From Croceibacterium selenioxidans (GTDB taxonomy: Bacteria; Pseudomonadota; Alphaproteobacteria; Sphingomonadales; Sphingomonadaceae): DNA of 64,000 nucleotides. Under the pieces are notes generated by a model. The model ran no database searches and was not told where the DNA came from. It saw only the letters and a list, made by a program, of their open reading frames with translations. Every line of letters begins with the position of its first letter. The first letter of the stretch is position 1. Position numbers and translations under genes: made by a program. The stretch lies in contig NZ_JAHFVK010000003.1 in NCBI RefSeq assembly GCF_018599195.1, forward strand, positions 62,001 through 126,000, in the 5' to 3' direction. Of the stretch, positions 27,213-36,334 are shown one piece after another.

Positions 27213-27232
27213 GGTAATTGTGTGGTTACCAC
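27213..27232. promoter_or_regulatory. Nested palindrome upstream of the TonB receptor
   Basis: GTGGT-T-ACCAC (27222-27232) is a perfect palindrome. It overlaps a second inverted repeat, GGTAA (27213-27217) with TTACC (27226-27230). It lies 75 bp before the receptor start, in the divergent gap with the glycosyltransferase. It could be a repressor operator. Only the symmetry supports this. Confidence 0.35.
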
Positions 27233-27307
27233 CCTGGTTCTAAAGGAGCGAACCGCCCGTGCGACCGTAATCAGCGGCGCCCGGCGCAGGGAGATGGAGA
27301 CCACCTA

Positions 27308-30037
27308 ATGTTGTTTCGGGGCGCCGGGTCGGCAGCTTATACGCGTGCATTTTGGCTTGCCGGTTCGGCGGCAGTTGCACTTTGCATTCCTTCTTTCGCG
27401 GCAGCGCAGAGTGAATCCGCTCCTGCCGGACCAGCAGACGAAGCTTCGCCGGACGATAGTTTCCCGGCGGACCAGGACGCCAGCACCGGCAACGCGATCG
27501 TCGTTACCGCCACCAAGCGGGAACAGACGCTGCAGGATGTCCCGGTCGCGGTTTCCGTGACCACGGCCGAGACGATCGAGCGCGGTCAGATCCGCGACTT
27601 GCGCGATCTCCAGACGGTGGTTCCTTCGCTCAGCGTCGGACAGCGCCAGAGCGTTGCCAACACCAACTTCTTCATCCGCGGCTTCGGCAATGGCGCCAAC
27701 AACGCGGGGATCGAGCCTTCGGTCGGCGTGTTTGTCGATAACGTCTACCGTTCGCGGACAGCGGCGCAGATCACGGATCTACCCGACGTTCAGCGAATCG
27801 AAGTGCTGCGCGGCCCACAGTCCACTCTGTTCGGCAAGAACGCCTCAGCCGGCGTCATTTCCATCACTACCGAGGAACCCAAGTTCGACTTCGGCGGTGT
27901 GGGCGAACTGACCTATGGCAACTTCAACCAGATCATCGCCCGTGGATACGTAACGGGCCCAGTGGCGGATTCGATCGCGGTCAGCGTTGCGGCCGGTCTC
28001 AACCAGCGCGACGGCTTCTTCCGTGACGGCGGCACGGGCGACCGGACCAACGAGCGCGACCGCTGGTTCGCCCGGGGGCAGTTGCTGGTCGATCCGGACA
28101 ACGGCTTCCGCGCCCGCATCATCGCCGATTACGATTCGATCGATGAAAACTGCTGTGCGGTCGTCAACGTTCAGGACGGCCTGGCAACGCCGGTTGTCCG
28201 GGCTCTTGGGGGGCAGGTCAACGCCCCCGAGGATGCGTTCAACGGGTTTGTGTACAACAACTACAACTCAACGAACGATATCGAGAACTACGGCGTTTCC
28301 GCCCAGTTCGACTTCGATCTGAACGACGACTTCACCGTCACCTGGATCAGCGCCTATCGCGAGACGCAGGCGGTCACGAACCAGGATTCCGACTTCACCA
28401 GCGCCGACCTGATCTATCCGAACTTTCAGGACCTTGGGATCGGTAGCTTCACGCAAGAAGTGCGGCTGACCGGTGAGATCGGCGACAGCATCAATGTCCT
28501 GCTCGGTGCGTTCTACATCAACGAGGACATCGACCAGCAGAACAAGCTGATCTACTCGACGCAGTTCAGGCCCTACGCCAATACGCTGGTGCAGCAGCTT
28601 TCGGGCGGTGCGCTCAGCCTGGCGACGCTCGAGGGGGTCTTTGGCGCTGCCGACGGGCAGGACTACTCCGGGCAGTTCCTTGCATCGGGCCAGGGCTTCA
28701 CAGAGGCCTATACCCTCGATAGCGAGGCGTATTCGTTCTTCGGACAGGTCGACTTCGAAATCACCGACGGCCTCGTCCTTACCCTGGGCGGCAACTATAC
28801 CGACGACAGCAAGAAGTTCGTCACCAATGCCCGTTCGACCGACACCTTCTCGGGCATCGACCTCGACGCGCCGCAATACGCGGCATTCCGTGGGCAGCTG
28901 CTTTTCGGTGGTGCCCTCGCTCAGGGTGTAGGCACGGCGCTCGGCCTCGGCCGTTCTGCTACGGCGGCGGAAGTCGGTGCCTTTGCGGTGTCGAACCCCA
29001 CGGCCTTCGGCGTGATCCAGACCGGTGCGACGGCCTACGCCAGCGCCAATGCCAACAACCCGCTTGCGAACCCGCTGGCCCCATTACGCGCGCTGCAGTT
29101 TATGCCGCCGTTTCTCAACGTCCCCAACGTGGTCGAGGACGGCAAGACCAACGACAGCGATTTCGCCTACACCATTCGCCTGGCGTACGATGTGAGCGAC
29201 ACCATCAACGTTTATGCGACCTACGCGACCGGCTTCAAGGCAAGCTCGATCAATCTCTCGCGCGACAGTCGTCCTTCGCCCAACGATCGGGACGCGATCA
29301 TCGCGGCGGGTCTCGACCTCAACAACCTGGTCTACGGAAGCCGCTTTGCGGGTCCCGAGAACTCGCGGGTGATGGAGGCCGGGATCAAGGCGAACTGGGG
29401 TGACATCTCGGCCAACCTCGCAGTGTTCGACCAGGATATCTCAGGCTTCCAGTCCAACATCTTCACCGGGTCGGGCTTCGCCCTGCGCAATGCGGGCGAG
29501 CTCAGCACTTTCGGTGTCGAGTTCGAAGGTCTGGCGACGATCGCCGATGCTCTGACGCTGAACCTCGGAGTGACCTACCTCGATCCCAAATACGTCAGCT
29601 TCGAACAGTCGGCCGTAGGGGATCTCTCGGGCACTCGTCCGGCGGGGATCCCCGCTTGGACGGTCCTGATCGGTGCTCAGTACGAGCATGAGATCGGCGG
29701 GGGCACACTCGTGCCGCGGGTTTCGTTCCTGTGGCAATCGAAGGAGCAGCTGATCGAAGGCCTTCCGGGCTTTGTGGTGCGCAATCCCGATGGAACGATC
29801 GCCGATGCGACGCCAGCGCTCGAGGCTGCCGAGCCCTTCACTCGCGAAGTGCAGGACCTGACCGCCTCGTTCTCCTATGACATGGACATTGGGCTCAGCC
29901 TGTCGGTCTGGGGGCGTAATCTTCTCAACAAGCGCGATGTCGGCGTGATCTTCGATACGCCCGCTCAGCCGCGCGGCATCTCCGGCTATGCGAACGATCC
30001 GAGGACTTACGGGGTCAGTGCTCGCTATCGTTTCTGA
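27308..30037 (+). CDS. TonB-dependent outer-membrane receptor
   Basis: About 909 residues. A signal peptide (ending A-A-Q at about 34) is followed by a TonB-box-like NAIVVTATKREQTLQDVPVAV and a plug domain (SVGQRQSVANTNFFIRGFGNGANNAG, RIEVLRGPQSTLFGKNASAGVI). A ~700-residue beta barrel ends with the C-terminal aromatic R-Y-R-F. It imports a nutrient such as a siderophore or carbohydrate using the TonB complex; the substrate is not evident. I chose ATG 27308, with GGAGATGGAGACC upstream. A strong terminator follows. Confidence 0.93.
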   Translation: MLFRGAGSAAYTRAFWLAGSAAVALCIPSFAAAQSESAPAGPADEASPDDSFPADQDASTGNAIVVTATKREQTLQDVPVAVSVTTAETIERGQIRDLRDLQTVVPSLSVGQRQSVANTNFFIRGFGNGANNAGIEPSVGVFVDNVYRSRTAAQITDLPDVQRIEVLRGPQSTLFGKNASAGVISITTEEPKFDFGGVGELTYGNFNQIIARGYVTGPVADSIAVSVAAGLNQRDGFFRDGGTGDRTNERDRWFARGQLLVDPDNGFRARIIADYDSIDENCCAVVNVQDGLATPVVRALGGQVNAPEDAFNGFVYNNYNSTNDIENYGVSAQFDFDLNDDFTVTWISAYRETQAVTNQDSDFTSADLIYPNFQDLGIGSFTQEVRLTGEIGDSINVLLGAFYINEDIDQQNKLIYSTQFRPYANTLVQQLSGGALSLATLEGVFGAADGQDYSGQFLASGQGFTEAYTLDSEAYSFFGQVDFEITDGLVLTLGGNYTDDSKKFVTNARSTDTFSGIDLDAPQYAAFRGQLLFGGALAQGVGTALGLGRSATAAEVGAFAVSNPTAFGVIQTGATAYASANANNPLANPLAPLRALQFMPPFLNVPNVVEDGKTNDSDFAYTIRLAYDVSDTINVYATYATGFKASSINLSRDSRPSPNDRDAIIAAGLDLNNLVYGSRFAGPENSRVMEAGIKANWGDISANLAVFDQDISGFQSNIFTGSGFALRNAGELSTFGVEFEGLATIADALTLNLGVTYLDPKYVSFEQSAVGDLSGTRPAGIPAWTVLIGAQYEHEIGGGTLVPRVSFLWQSKEQLIEGLPGFVVRNPDGTIADATPALEAAEPFTREVQDLTASFSYDMDIGLSLSVWGRNLLNKRDVGVIFDTPAQPRGISGYANDPRTYGVSARYRF

Positions 30038-30058
30038 TCTACTCGAAAGAGCGGGATC

Positions 30059-30084
30059 AAAAGGGGGTCTTTTGACCCCCTTTT
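30059..30084 (+). terminator. Rho-independent terminator of the TonB receptor gene
   Basis: AAAAGGGGGTC (30059-30069) and GACCCCCTTTT (30074-30084) form a perfect 11-bp stem with a TTTT loop, ending in a T run. It lies 21 bp after the receptor stop. Confidence 0.95.
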
Positions 30085-30116
30085 CATTTGCACCGCGATG
30101 AATTCTGTGATGCCTT

Positions 30117-30153
30117 CCCCCTCAGGTACACAACAATGTGACCTGAGGGGGAG
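30117..30153 (+). promoter_or_regulatory. Hairpin that buries the ribosome-binding site of the DUF805 gene
   Basis: CCCCCTCAGGT (30117-30127) pairs perfectly with ACCTGAGGGGG (30141-30151). The loop can continue with CACA/TGTG (30029-offset bases 30129-30132 with 30137-30140) after one bulged A. The 3' arm contains the GGGGGAG ribosome site (30147-30153) for the ATG at 30161. Folded, it would hide the site, so it may act as an RNA thermometer or other translational switch. It could instead be a protein operator. Confidence 0.6.
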
Positions 30154-30160
30154 ATAGATC

Positions 30161-30667
30161 ATGAAATGGATGTTGTTGCCCTTCCGGCGCTACGCCGAGT
30201 TTTCCGGTCGTTCGCGAAGGATGGAATTCTGGATGTTCCAGCTGCTGGGACTGATAGTCGGCGTCGTCTTGTACAGCCTGATCCTGGCCGGTGGCGGAAT
30301 GGAGTGGATTACCATGGTCGCCGCGACCGCGGAGGGATCGGTGGTCGACAATCAGCTCGAAGGATTCTCTTTCGGCCCCTTGGCCTGGGTAGGAATCGTG
30401 GGACTTCTCGTGTGGTTCGTGGCTGCGTTCATTCCTTCACTCGCGGTGACGGTGCGGCGTCTTCACGATCGCGACATGTCGGGATGGTACTTACCGGGCT
30501 TTATCGTAGCCGTGATCTGCCTGAGCCTCATTCCCATCCTGGGAGCGATCCTGGTGCTCGTCCTTGAGATCGGATGGATCGTCCTGATGGCCTTGCCGGG
30601 TACCCAGGGATCGAACAAGTATGGTGCGGATCCGCTTGGCCAGGCCGACGCGGAAGTCTTCGCCTAA
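30161..30667 (+). CDS. DUF805 membrane protein
   Basis: A 168-residue inner-membrane protein of the DUF805 (YhaH-like) family. The N-terminal motif FRRYAEFSGRSRRMEFWMFQL is characteristic. It then has hydrophobic segments around 28-45, 70-95 and 115-145, with the conserved TVRRLHDRDMSGWY between them. Function is unknown. The ribosome site lies in a long hairpin. Its 3' end touches the convergent ABC permease gene (4-base overlap). Confidence 0.88.
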   Translation: MKWMLLPFRRYAEFSGRSRRMEFWMFQLLGLIVGVVLYSLILAGGGMEWITMVAATAEGSVVDNQLEGFSFGPLAWVGIVGLLVWFVAAFIPSLAVTVRRLHDRDMSGWYLPGFIVAVICLSLIPILGAILVLVLEIGWIVLMALPGTQGSNKYGADPLGQADAEVFA

Positions 30668-33180
30668 AGTGACCTGAGCGCTCGGGCCGGCTTCGCCCGC
30701 AAGAGCGGTAGCGAAGCGCCGAGCGCGAAGGCCAGAACCAGCGCGATTCCCGCGCCGAGTACTCCGAGGACGCGCGGCCAGTCCGGCAGCCACTCGAACT
30801 CGAACAGCTGGACGATGACCAGCCAGGCGAGGCCACTGCCCAGGCCAAGCGCAACCAGGGCAAGCACAGCCGCGAGCAGTCCGAATTCCGCCAATTGCAG
30901 CGTGAGCAGTTGCCGGGTGCTCGCCCCGAGCACGCGCAGCACGACTGTATCGTAAAGCCGTGCCGCTCGAGCTGCGGCGATGGCGCCAAGCAAGACCGCG
31001 ATCCCCGCAAGCACCGCCACTCCAGCGGCTGCGAGGATTGCCAGCGATACCTGTTCAAGGATGTCCCGCGCCTGGGTCAGTAGGGGGCCAACCTCGATGA
31101 CCGAACTCGAGGGGAATGAGCGGACGAGATCACGCAAAAGACCACCGGCCTCGCTTCCACTTGGCAGAGAGACCGTGGCCGCGAGGTTGTGCGGAGCGTC
31201 CTGCAGGGCGTTGGGCGAGAAGATCAGGACATAGTTGAAGCCCATGCTCTCCCAGTCGATACGCCGGAAGCTGGCGATTTTTGCCTGCCGCTCCACGCCC
31301 AGCAGGCCGATGGTGAGATAGTCGCCGATCTTGAGCCCCGCGGCCTGTGCCAGGTCGAAGTCGACCGACACGAGCGGTTCGCCCTGGTAGTTCTCCGGCC
31401 ACCATTCCCCTGCGACCAGCGAGTTGCCTTGCGGCAATCGGTCCGCATAGGTCAGCCCACGCTCACCCCGAAGCGCCCAGGCCCCTTCCGGCAGCTCGTC
31501 CATCTGGCTGACGACAGTGGGGTGAGCTTTCGGTCCATAGGACAGGATCGCTCCGCGCAGGGTTGGCACGACCCGGATCTCGGCCTCGGGAGCGTGACGA
31601 CGGACGGCGGCTTCGAACTCCGCCTCGCGATCCCGTGGGACGTCGAGCACAAAGTAGTCGGGCGCGATCTGCGGTACGCTGCGAGTGATATTTGCCGAAA
31701 GGCTGGTCTGCACCGCAGCCAGAACGACGAAAGCCGAGAGGCCGAAGCCGAGCGCCGTTACCAGCGACCCGGTTTGGGAGCCGGGCCGGTGTAGATTGGC
31801 GAGCGCGGATCGAAGCAGCGGGTTGGCCGGGCGCGGCGCGCGGGTGGCGAGTTTGCGAATGGACCAGCCCAGGCCCCAGAGTACGATCAGAAGGGCTACG
31901 GCGCCGCCCATGAAAAGGGCGCTCAGACCAGGCTGCGGTGAACCGATCAGTGCCAGGGCGGCGATACCCGCCAGTCCCAGGCAAACCGGCCAGATGGCTC
32001 CGCGCCAGGCCCCCGCCAGGGGCGCGACGCGTGACCGCATCAATTCCATCGATGGGAAATACCGCGCCCGCATCAGCGGCGGAGCGGCGAAGACGAGGGC
32101 GACCAACAATCCGAAGAGCATTGCTCGCAGAAGTGCCCCGGGATCGACCACCAGGCCGGTCCGCACTGGCAGTAGATCGCCCAGCGCCCGCGCCAGCAGC
32201 GGCGTGACGAGCACGCCCGCGACGAGCCCCGCAACAGCTCCCGCGAGGGCGGCCACGCCGATCTGGAGCGCGTAGATCCGGACGATATCGTGGCTGGTGG
32301 CGCCAAGAATCTTGAAGGTCGCGATGCTCGCCCGGCGGGCCTCGAGATAGGACGCCACGCCGCCGCCAATGCCGATCCCGGCGATGACCAGCGCAGCAAG
32401 GCCCACCAAGGTCAGGAACTCTCCCATGCGGCCGACGAAGCGCTCGGCTCCCGGGGAGGCTCGGTCGCGGGTGCGGATGTCGAAGCCCGAGTCCGGAAAG
32501 CGCTCCGTCAGCGTCTTCTCGACGCTTTCGGGAAGGTCATTGCCGATGAAACGCACCCGGGTCTTCGACTGGTACATCGCTCCAGGGGTGGTGAGGCCTG
32601 CCGCGGCGGGAACCTCGAGCGGAACGATTACCGTCTGGCCGAGCTGGAAGCCCTCGCTCAGCCGGTCCGGCTCCTCATCGATGATCCCGGCCACGGTCAA
32701 CTCGGTTGAGCCGACCTTGAACTTGTCTCCGGGGACGACCCCCAACCGCTCAGCGGCGCCCTCTGCGAGCCAGGCTTGGCCGGGCGGCGGAGCGCCCAGG
32801 GTGCTACCGCCGTCGAGCGTCAGCGAACCGTAGAGTGGCCAGTTCGCATCCACGGCCTTCAGCTCGATCGGTGTCGCCGCCTCGGCGGTGCTGGCCATCG
32901 CCTGCATGCGCAATCCGCGCGAAATCGTGCCGTACCGAGAGAGGAATTCGCTCTCCTCCTCATTCAAGGGTCGCTGCCAGACTTCGACCTCGAGATCGCC
33001 GCCGAGGATCTCGCGGCCCCGCTCGGCCAGTTCGCCTCTGATTGCCCCAGTCAGCGTGCCGATGGCTGCAAGCGCACCGACGCCGAGGAACAGGCAGACA
33101 AGCAGCAACCTGAGGCCGCGAAACCGGCGGTGGAGATCGCGCCGGGCGATGCGCCAGGCAGCAGGCCACGAAAGCGTCAT
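30664..33180 (-). CDS. ABC exporter permease, YbbP-like (FtsX/MacB fold)
   Basis: An 838-residue protein. It has two FtsX-type halves: MacB-like periplasmic domains after the first helix (residues about 45-250 and 480-690), four membrane helices in the middle, and a C-terminal FtsX domain with three helices. It is the size of E. coli YbbP. With the ATPase encoded just upstream it forms a type VII (mechanotransmission) ABC system, whose substrate is not known. The neighbouring tesA-like gene matches the E. coli tesA-ybbA-ybbP arrangement. Confidence 0.88.
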   Translation of the reverse strand: MTLSWPAAWRIARRDLHRRFRGLRLLLVCLFLGVGALAAIGTLTGAIRGELAERGREILGGDLEVEVWQRPLNEEESEFLSRYGTISRGLRMQAMASTAEAATPIELKAVDANWPLYGSLTLDGGSTLGAPPPGQAWLAEGAAERLGVVPGDKFKVGSTELTVAGIIDEEPDRLSEGFQLGQTVIVPLEVPAAAGLTTPGAMYQSKTRVRFIGNDLPESVEKTLTERFPDSGFDIRTRDRASPGAERFVGRMGEFLTLVGLAALVIAGIGIGGGVASYLEARRASIATFKILGATSHDIVRIYALQIGVAALAGAVAGLVAGVLVTPLLARALGDLLPVRTGLVVDPGALLRAMLFGLLVALVFAAPPLMRARYFPSMELMRSRVAPLAGAWRGAIWPVCLGLAGIAALALIGSPQPGLSALFMGGAVALLIVLWGLGWSIRKLATRAPRPANPLLRSALANLHRPGSQTGSLVTALGFGLSAFVVLAAVQTSLSANITRSVPQIAPDYFVLDVPRDREAEFEAAVRRHAPEAEIRVVPTLRGAILSYGPKAHPTVVSQMDELPEGAWALRGERGLTYADRLPQGNSLVAGEWWPENYQGEPLVSVDFDLAQAAGLKIGDYLTIGLLGVERQAKIASFRRIDWESMGFNYVLIFSPNALQDAPHNLAATVSLPSGSEAGGLLRDLVRSFPSSSVIEVGPLLTQARDILEQVSLAILAAAGVAVLAGIAVLLGAIAAARAARLYDTVVLRVLGASTRQLLTLQLAEFGLLAAVLALVALGLGSGLAWLVIVQLFEFEWLPDWPRVLGVLGAGIALVLAFALGASLPLLRAKPARALRSL

Positions 33181-33225
33181 GTCGACAGCGATGTCAGGCG
33201 GCGCGGCAACGGGGCGGGGCAGCGC

Positions 33226-33912
33226 TTAGGCACGGGTGTCGCTGGCGATGCGCCCGTCGGACAGGGACACGATCCGATCGCATCGCTCTGCCAAGTGCTC
33301 GTCGTGAGTAATGATGACCAGCGTCGCCCCGGTTTCTTCGCGGCGGTTGAATAGAAGCTCGATGATCTCGGCACCGGTCGCCACGTCGAGATTGCCCGTC
33401 GGCTCGTCCGCAAAGACCAGCGGCGGGCGAGACGCAATCGCGCGGGCGATGGCGACGCGCTGCTGCTCGCCGCCGGATAGCTGGGCGGGATAGTGGGTCA
33501 GGCGATGGCCAAGGCCAACCGCCTCCAGCTCAGCCGCGGCGCGGGCCCAGGCGTCGGGCTCGCCTGCAAGCTCCAGCGGGGTTGCGACATTCTCCTGCGC
33601 AGTCATCGTGGGAAGGAGGTGGAAGGCCTGGAGCACGATGCCGATACGGCCGCGTCGGGCGCGAGCCAGGGCGTCTTCGTCGAGCGAAGTGAAGTCAGCA
33701 CCTGCGACGCGCAGGGTTCCTCCGCCAGCCCGTTCGAGACCGGTCAGGACCGACATCAGCGAGCTTTTCCCGGAGCCGGATGGGCCGAGCAGGGCGAGAG
33801 TCTCGCCGGTCGGAACGATGAGGTCGATGCCGCGGAGGATTTCGACGGCAGCTTCGCCTTCGCCGAGCGTAAGCCGCAAGTCATGCGCCTCGATTGCAGG
33901 AGGTCTTGTCAC
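33226..33912 (-). CDS. ABC transporter ATPase, YbbA/LolD-like
   Basis: A 228-residue ATPase. Walker A is [10 protein letters not shown], the signature is [15 protein letters not shown], Walker B is LVFADEP, followed by the H-loop in IITHDEHL. It belongs to the LolD/MacB/YbbA group. The GTG at 33912 ([12 protein letters not shown]) is the likely start; the open frame continues far upstream, overlapping the divergent esterase gene. It is followed 45 bp later by its permease. Confidence 0.9.
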   Translation of the reverse strand: MTRPPAIEAHDLRLTLGEGEAAVEILRGIDLIVPTGETLALLGPSGSGKSSLMSVLTGLERAGGGTLRVAGADFTSLDEDALARARRGRIGIVLQAFHLLPTMTAQENVATPLELAGEPDAWARAAAELEAVGLGHRLTHYPAQLSGGEQQRVAIARAIASRPPLVFADEPTGNLDVATGAEIIELLFNRREETGATLVIITHDEHLAERCDRIVSLSDGRIASDTRA

Positions 33913-33960
33913 AAGTGTTGGATGGCATAGGGAAAGATGGCGAGCAAGGAGGCTTGGACG

Positions 33961-34662
33961 ATGCGTATTGGCGGCTTGTCGATGGTTTTGGCGGCGCTCG
34001 CCCTCGCGGCCTGTGGTAGCGAGCCGGCGCAGCCTCCTGCGCAGGAGCCTCAAATGAAGGCCGCGAGCGAGCCCGTGGCCGCGCCCGTCTCCGGGCCCGA
34101 GCGCCGGATTCTCGCCTTCGGCGACAGCCTGTTCGCCGGCTACGGGCTGGGTGAGGGCGAAGGCTACCCAGAGAAGCTGCAAAAGGCGCTGCGGGCAAAA
34201 GGCATCAATGCCCAAGTAGCCGATGCCGGCGTGTCGGGAGACACCACCGCGGCAGGACTGCAACGGCTCGCCTTCGTGCTCGACAGCCAGGCCAAGGCAC
34301 CCGAACTCGCCATCGTCGAGCTGGGAGGAAACGATCTGTTGCGCGGCATCTCCCCGGCGGAGACGCGCGAGAACCTAGAGGCGATCCTGCAGGAGCTGGC
34401 GAAGCGCAAGATTCCGGTCTTGCTGATGGGCATGCGGGCGCCGCCCAATCTCGGCCAGCAGTTCGTCTCCGAATTCGACGGAATCTACCCGGCCTTGGCG
34501 CGCCAATATTCGACCGCACTGGTGCCGTTCTTCCTCGAACCGGTTTACGACAAGCCGCAGCTGATCCAGGCCGACAGGATCCATCCCACGGCGGCCGGGA
34601 TCGATGCGATGGTTGCGGCCACAGTAGCCGACGTGGCGAAGGCTTTGCCAGCAACTCAGTGA
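33961..34662 (+). CDS. TesA-like SGNH esterase, lipoprotein
   Basis: About 233 residues, an arylesterase / acyl-CoA thioesterase I (TesA) type SGNH hydrolase. A lipobox (L-A-A-C, Cys about 17) suggests a lipid anchor, unlike soluble periplasmic TesA. The blocks are visible: block I GDSLFAGYGL (Ser), block II with Gly in DAGVSGDTT, block III GGNDLLRG (Asn), block V with RIHPTAAG (His). The ATG at 33961 has GGAGG seven bases upstream. It is divergent from the ybbA/ybbP-like genes. Confidence 0.9.
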   Translation: MRIGGLSMVLAALALAACGSEPAQPPAQEPQMKAASEPVAAPVSGPERRILAFGDSLFAGYGLGEGEGYPEKLQKALRAKGINAQVADAGVSGDTTAAGLQRLAFVLDSQAKAPELAIVELGGNDLLRGISPAETRENLEAILQELAKRKIPVLLMGMRAPPNLGQQFVSEFDGIYPALARQYSTALVPFFLEPVYDKPQLIQADRIHPTAAGIDAMVAATVADVAKALPATQ

Positions 34663-34671
34663 CGGAGTTGC

Positions 34672-35757
34672 CTAGACCCGCGTGACCCGACCCCCGGCGA
34701 CACGCCAGATCGCCGCTTCCCCTTCGATGGCCGCGAACGGCGGGAGTTCGGTGCCGGTCAGCCAGACCTGTGCACCGCCGGTACGAAGCCTTTCGAACAG
34801 CGCCTCTCGCCGCAGCGGATCGAGATGGGCTGCAACTTCGTCTAGCAACAGGACGCCGGGACGGCCGGCGGCGGCGAGTTCGGCATGCGCGAGCGTCATG
34901 GCGATCAGCATGGCCTTCTGCTCACCTGTGGAGCAGCTTGCGGCAGGCATTCCGCTGCCGGCCATCGTCACTTCGAGCTCGTCGCGATGCGGACCGGTGA
35001 GGGTGCGCTGTGCCGCCCGGTCCCGCGCCCGCTGACGCGCCAGTTCCGAAGCCAGCTCGTGTGCGTTCAGCGCGCCACCGGCGAGGTAAGACAGGGCGGG
35101 GCGGGCAAACGGTGCCACGGGAAGCGCTGCCAGGGCTTCGGACAAGCGCTCGACCATGCTCGCCCGGCCCAGGGCCAGTGCGGCCCCACTCTCGGCCAGT
35201 TGCGTCTCCAGCGAGGTCAGCCATTGCGGGTCGGGAGCGACCTCGCTTGCCAGCAGGCGATTGCGTTCACGCAGCGCGGCCTCGTAGCGCGAGGCATAAC
35301 GGGCGTGGGCAGGATCAAGCGCCAGCGCAAGGCGGTCCATGTAGCGGCGGCGGGCTCCGGCGCTGTCGGTAAATAGACGATCCATCGCGGGGGTCAGCCA
35401 TCCGACCGCCAGCCATTCTCCCAGTGCCACGGCGCTCGCTTCTGCGCCGTTGATCTGTACCAGTCGCCGACCCGGGCGGTCCGCGGAGGTGCCGGTGCCA
35501 AGCTGCACCGCGCCAATGCCGTCTTCGCAATCCAGCTGAGCGCTGACCGCGAAGCCGCCGACACCCTCGTTCCCGGCCATGTCCGGAAGGCCGGCGCGTC
35601 TCAGACCTCGTCCGGGCGCAAGCAGGGACAGCGCCTCCAGCACGTTGGTCTTCCCTGCGCCGTTCTCTCCGAACAGCAGGTTGATCTTCGCGCTGCCGTC
35701 CAGGCGGCTAGCGGCGTGATTGCGGAAGTGGCTGAGGGTGATCCGGTCGAGCGCCAT
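34672..35757 (-). CDS. recF: DNA repair/recombination protein RecF
   Basis: Loads RecA at single-stranded gaps and stalled forks. It has 361 residues. Walker A is LLFGENGAGKTNVLEALS, near the start as expected. The ABC-type signature STGEQKAMLIAMTLAHA and Walker B VLLLDEVAAHLD are near the C-terminus. The ATG at 35757 begins MALDRITLSHFRNH. It is not next to dnaA/dnaN here. Confidence 0.95.
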   Translation of the reverse strand: MALDRITLSHFRNHAASRLDGSAKINLLFGENGAGKTNVLEALSLLAPGRGLRRAGLPDMAGNEGVGGFAVSAQLDCEDGIGAVQLGTGTSADRPGRRLVQINGAEASAVALGEWLAVGWLTPAMDRLFTDSAGARRRYMDRLALALDPAHARYASRYEAALRERNRLLASEVAPDPQWLTSLETQLAESGAALALGRASMVERLSEALAALPVAPFARPALSYLAGGALNAHELASELARQRARDRAAQRTLTGPHRDELEVTMAGSGMPAASCSTGEQKAMLIAMTLAHAELAAAGRPGVLLLDEVAAHLDPLRREALFERLRTGGAQVWLTGTELPPFAAIEGEAAIWRVAGGRVTRV

Positions 35758-35909
35758 AGGCCAGACAAGCGTTAGGCGAAGGGCAAGAGCTAGACCACAG
35801 CAAACCCGCTTCGCCGCTATTTAGGAAATTTCGCCAAGTTGCGGGAAGCTGGGGCGCCGGTAATTCTCTAATAACGACAAGAATCGCGCGAAACCGCCAT
35901 TTTCGAAGT

Positions 35910-35926
35910 TTGGCACGCCCTATGCA
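35910..35926 (+). promoter_or_regulatory. Sigma-54-type promoter before the small peptide / PspC pair
   Basis: TTGGCACG-CCCT-ATGCA, with invariant GG (35912-35913) and GC (35924-35925) ten bases apart. The -24 half matches the consensus exactly. Transcription would start near 35937, about 47 bp before the small gene at 35984. It resembles the promoter of the main psp operon (56747-56763). Confidence 0.65.
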
Positions 35927-35983
35927 AAGTGTCTCGCATCGGCGGAATGGCCCGCCGGGATGAGATAAAGGGGATTATTTGAA

Positions 35984-36118
35984 ATGTCTGTTCTGTCGCA
36001 CTTTGCTCGCCACGCCTTTGCCGCTCTTAGCGCGCTTGCGATTTCCACGGTTCTGTTCGCCAACGTGCTCGCGACTTCGGCGACTGATGTTCACTCGGTC
36101 GCGGGTATCCTGGCATGA
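35984..36118 (+). CDS. Small membrane peptide coupled to PspC protein
   Basis: A 44-residue ORF (MSVLSHFARHAFAALSALA...) with one hydrophobic segment that looks like a signal sequence or membrane anchor. It is preceded by AAAGGGGA at about nine bases. Its TGA overlaps the ATG of the next gene (ATGA), so translation is likely coupled. It lies directly downstream of the sigma-54-type promoter at 35910. It resembles no family I know. Position and coupling are the evidence that it is real. Confidence 0.6.
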   Translation: MSVLSHFARHAFAALSALAISTVLFANVLATSATDVHSVAGILA

Positions 36119-36330
36119 ACCCGGTAGACCGTCGCCCCTCCGGATACGAGCCGTCGCGCCAGCTGCGGCTCGACCGGACCAACGGCAAGGTTTTCGGCGT
36201 CTGTGCCGGCCTTGCCAACTACATGAACGTCGATCCGCTGATCGTGCGGGCGGTGTTCGTGGTCGGGACGGTGTTCGGCTTTGGGACCTTCCTCGTGGCT
36301 TACCTCGTGATCGCGCTGCTGGCGGAGTGA
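36115..36330 (+). CDS. PspC-domain protein (second copy)
   Basis: A 71-residue protein. The PspC core is clear: LDRTNGKVFGVCAGLANYMNVDPLIVRAVFVVGTVFGFGTFLVAYLVIALL, that is, a short cytoplasmic part followed by membrane helices. It lacks the long C-terminal tail of the PspC in the main operon. It probably sits in the inner membrane and takes part in envelope-stress sensing, perhaps controlled by PspF through the promoter at 35910. It converges with the transporter gene at 36335. Confidence 0.85.
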   Translation: MNPVDRRPSGYEPSRQLRLDRTNGKVFGVCAGLANYMNVDPLIVRAVFVVGTVFGFGTFLVAYLVIALLAE

Positions 36331-36334
36331 TCCG

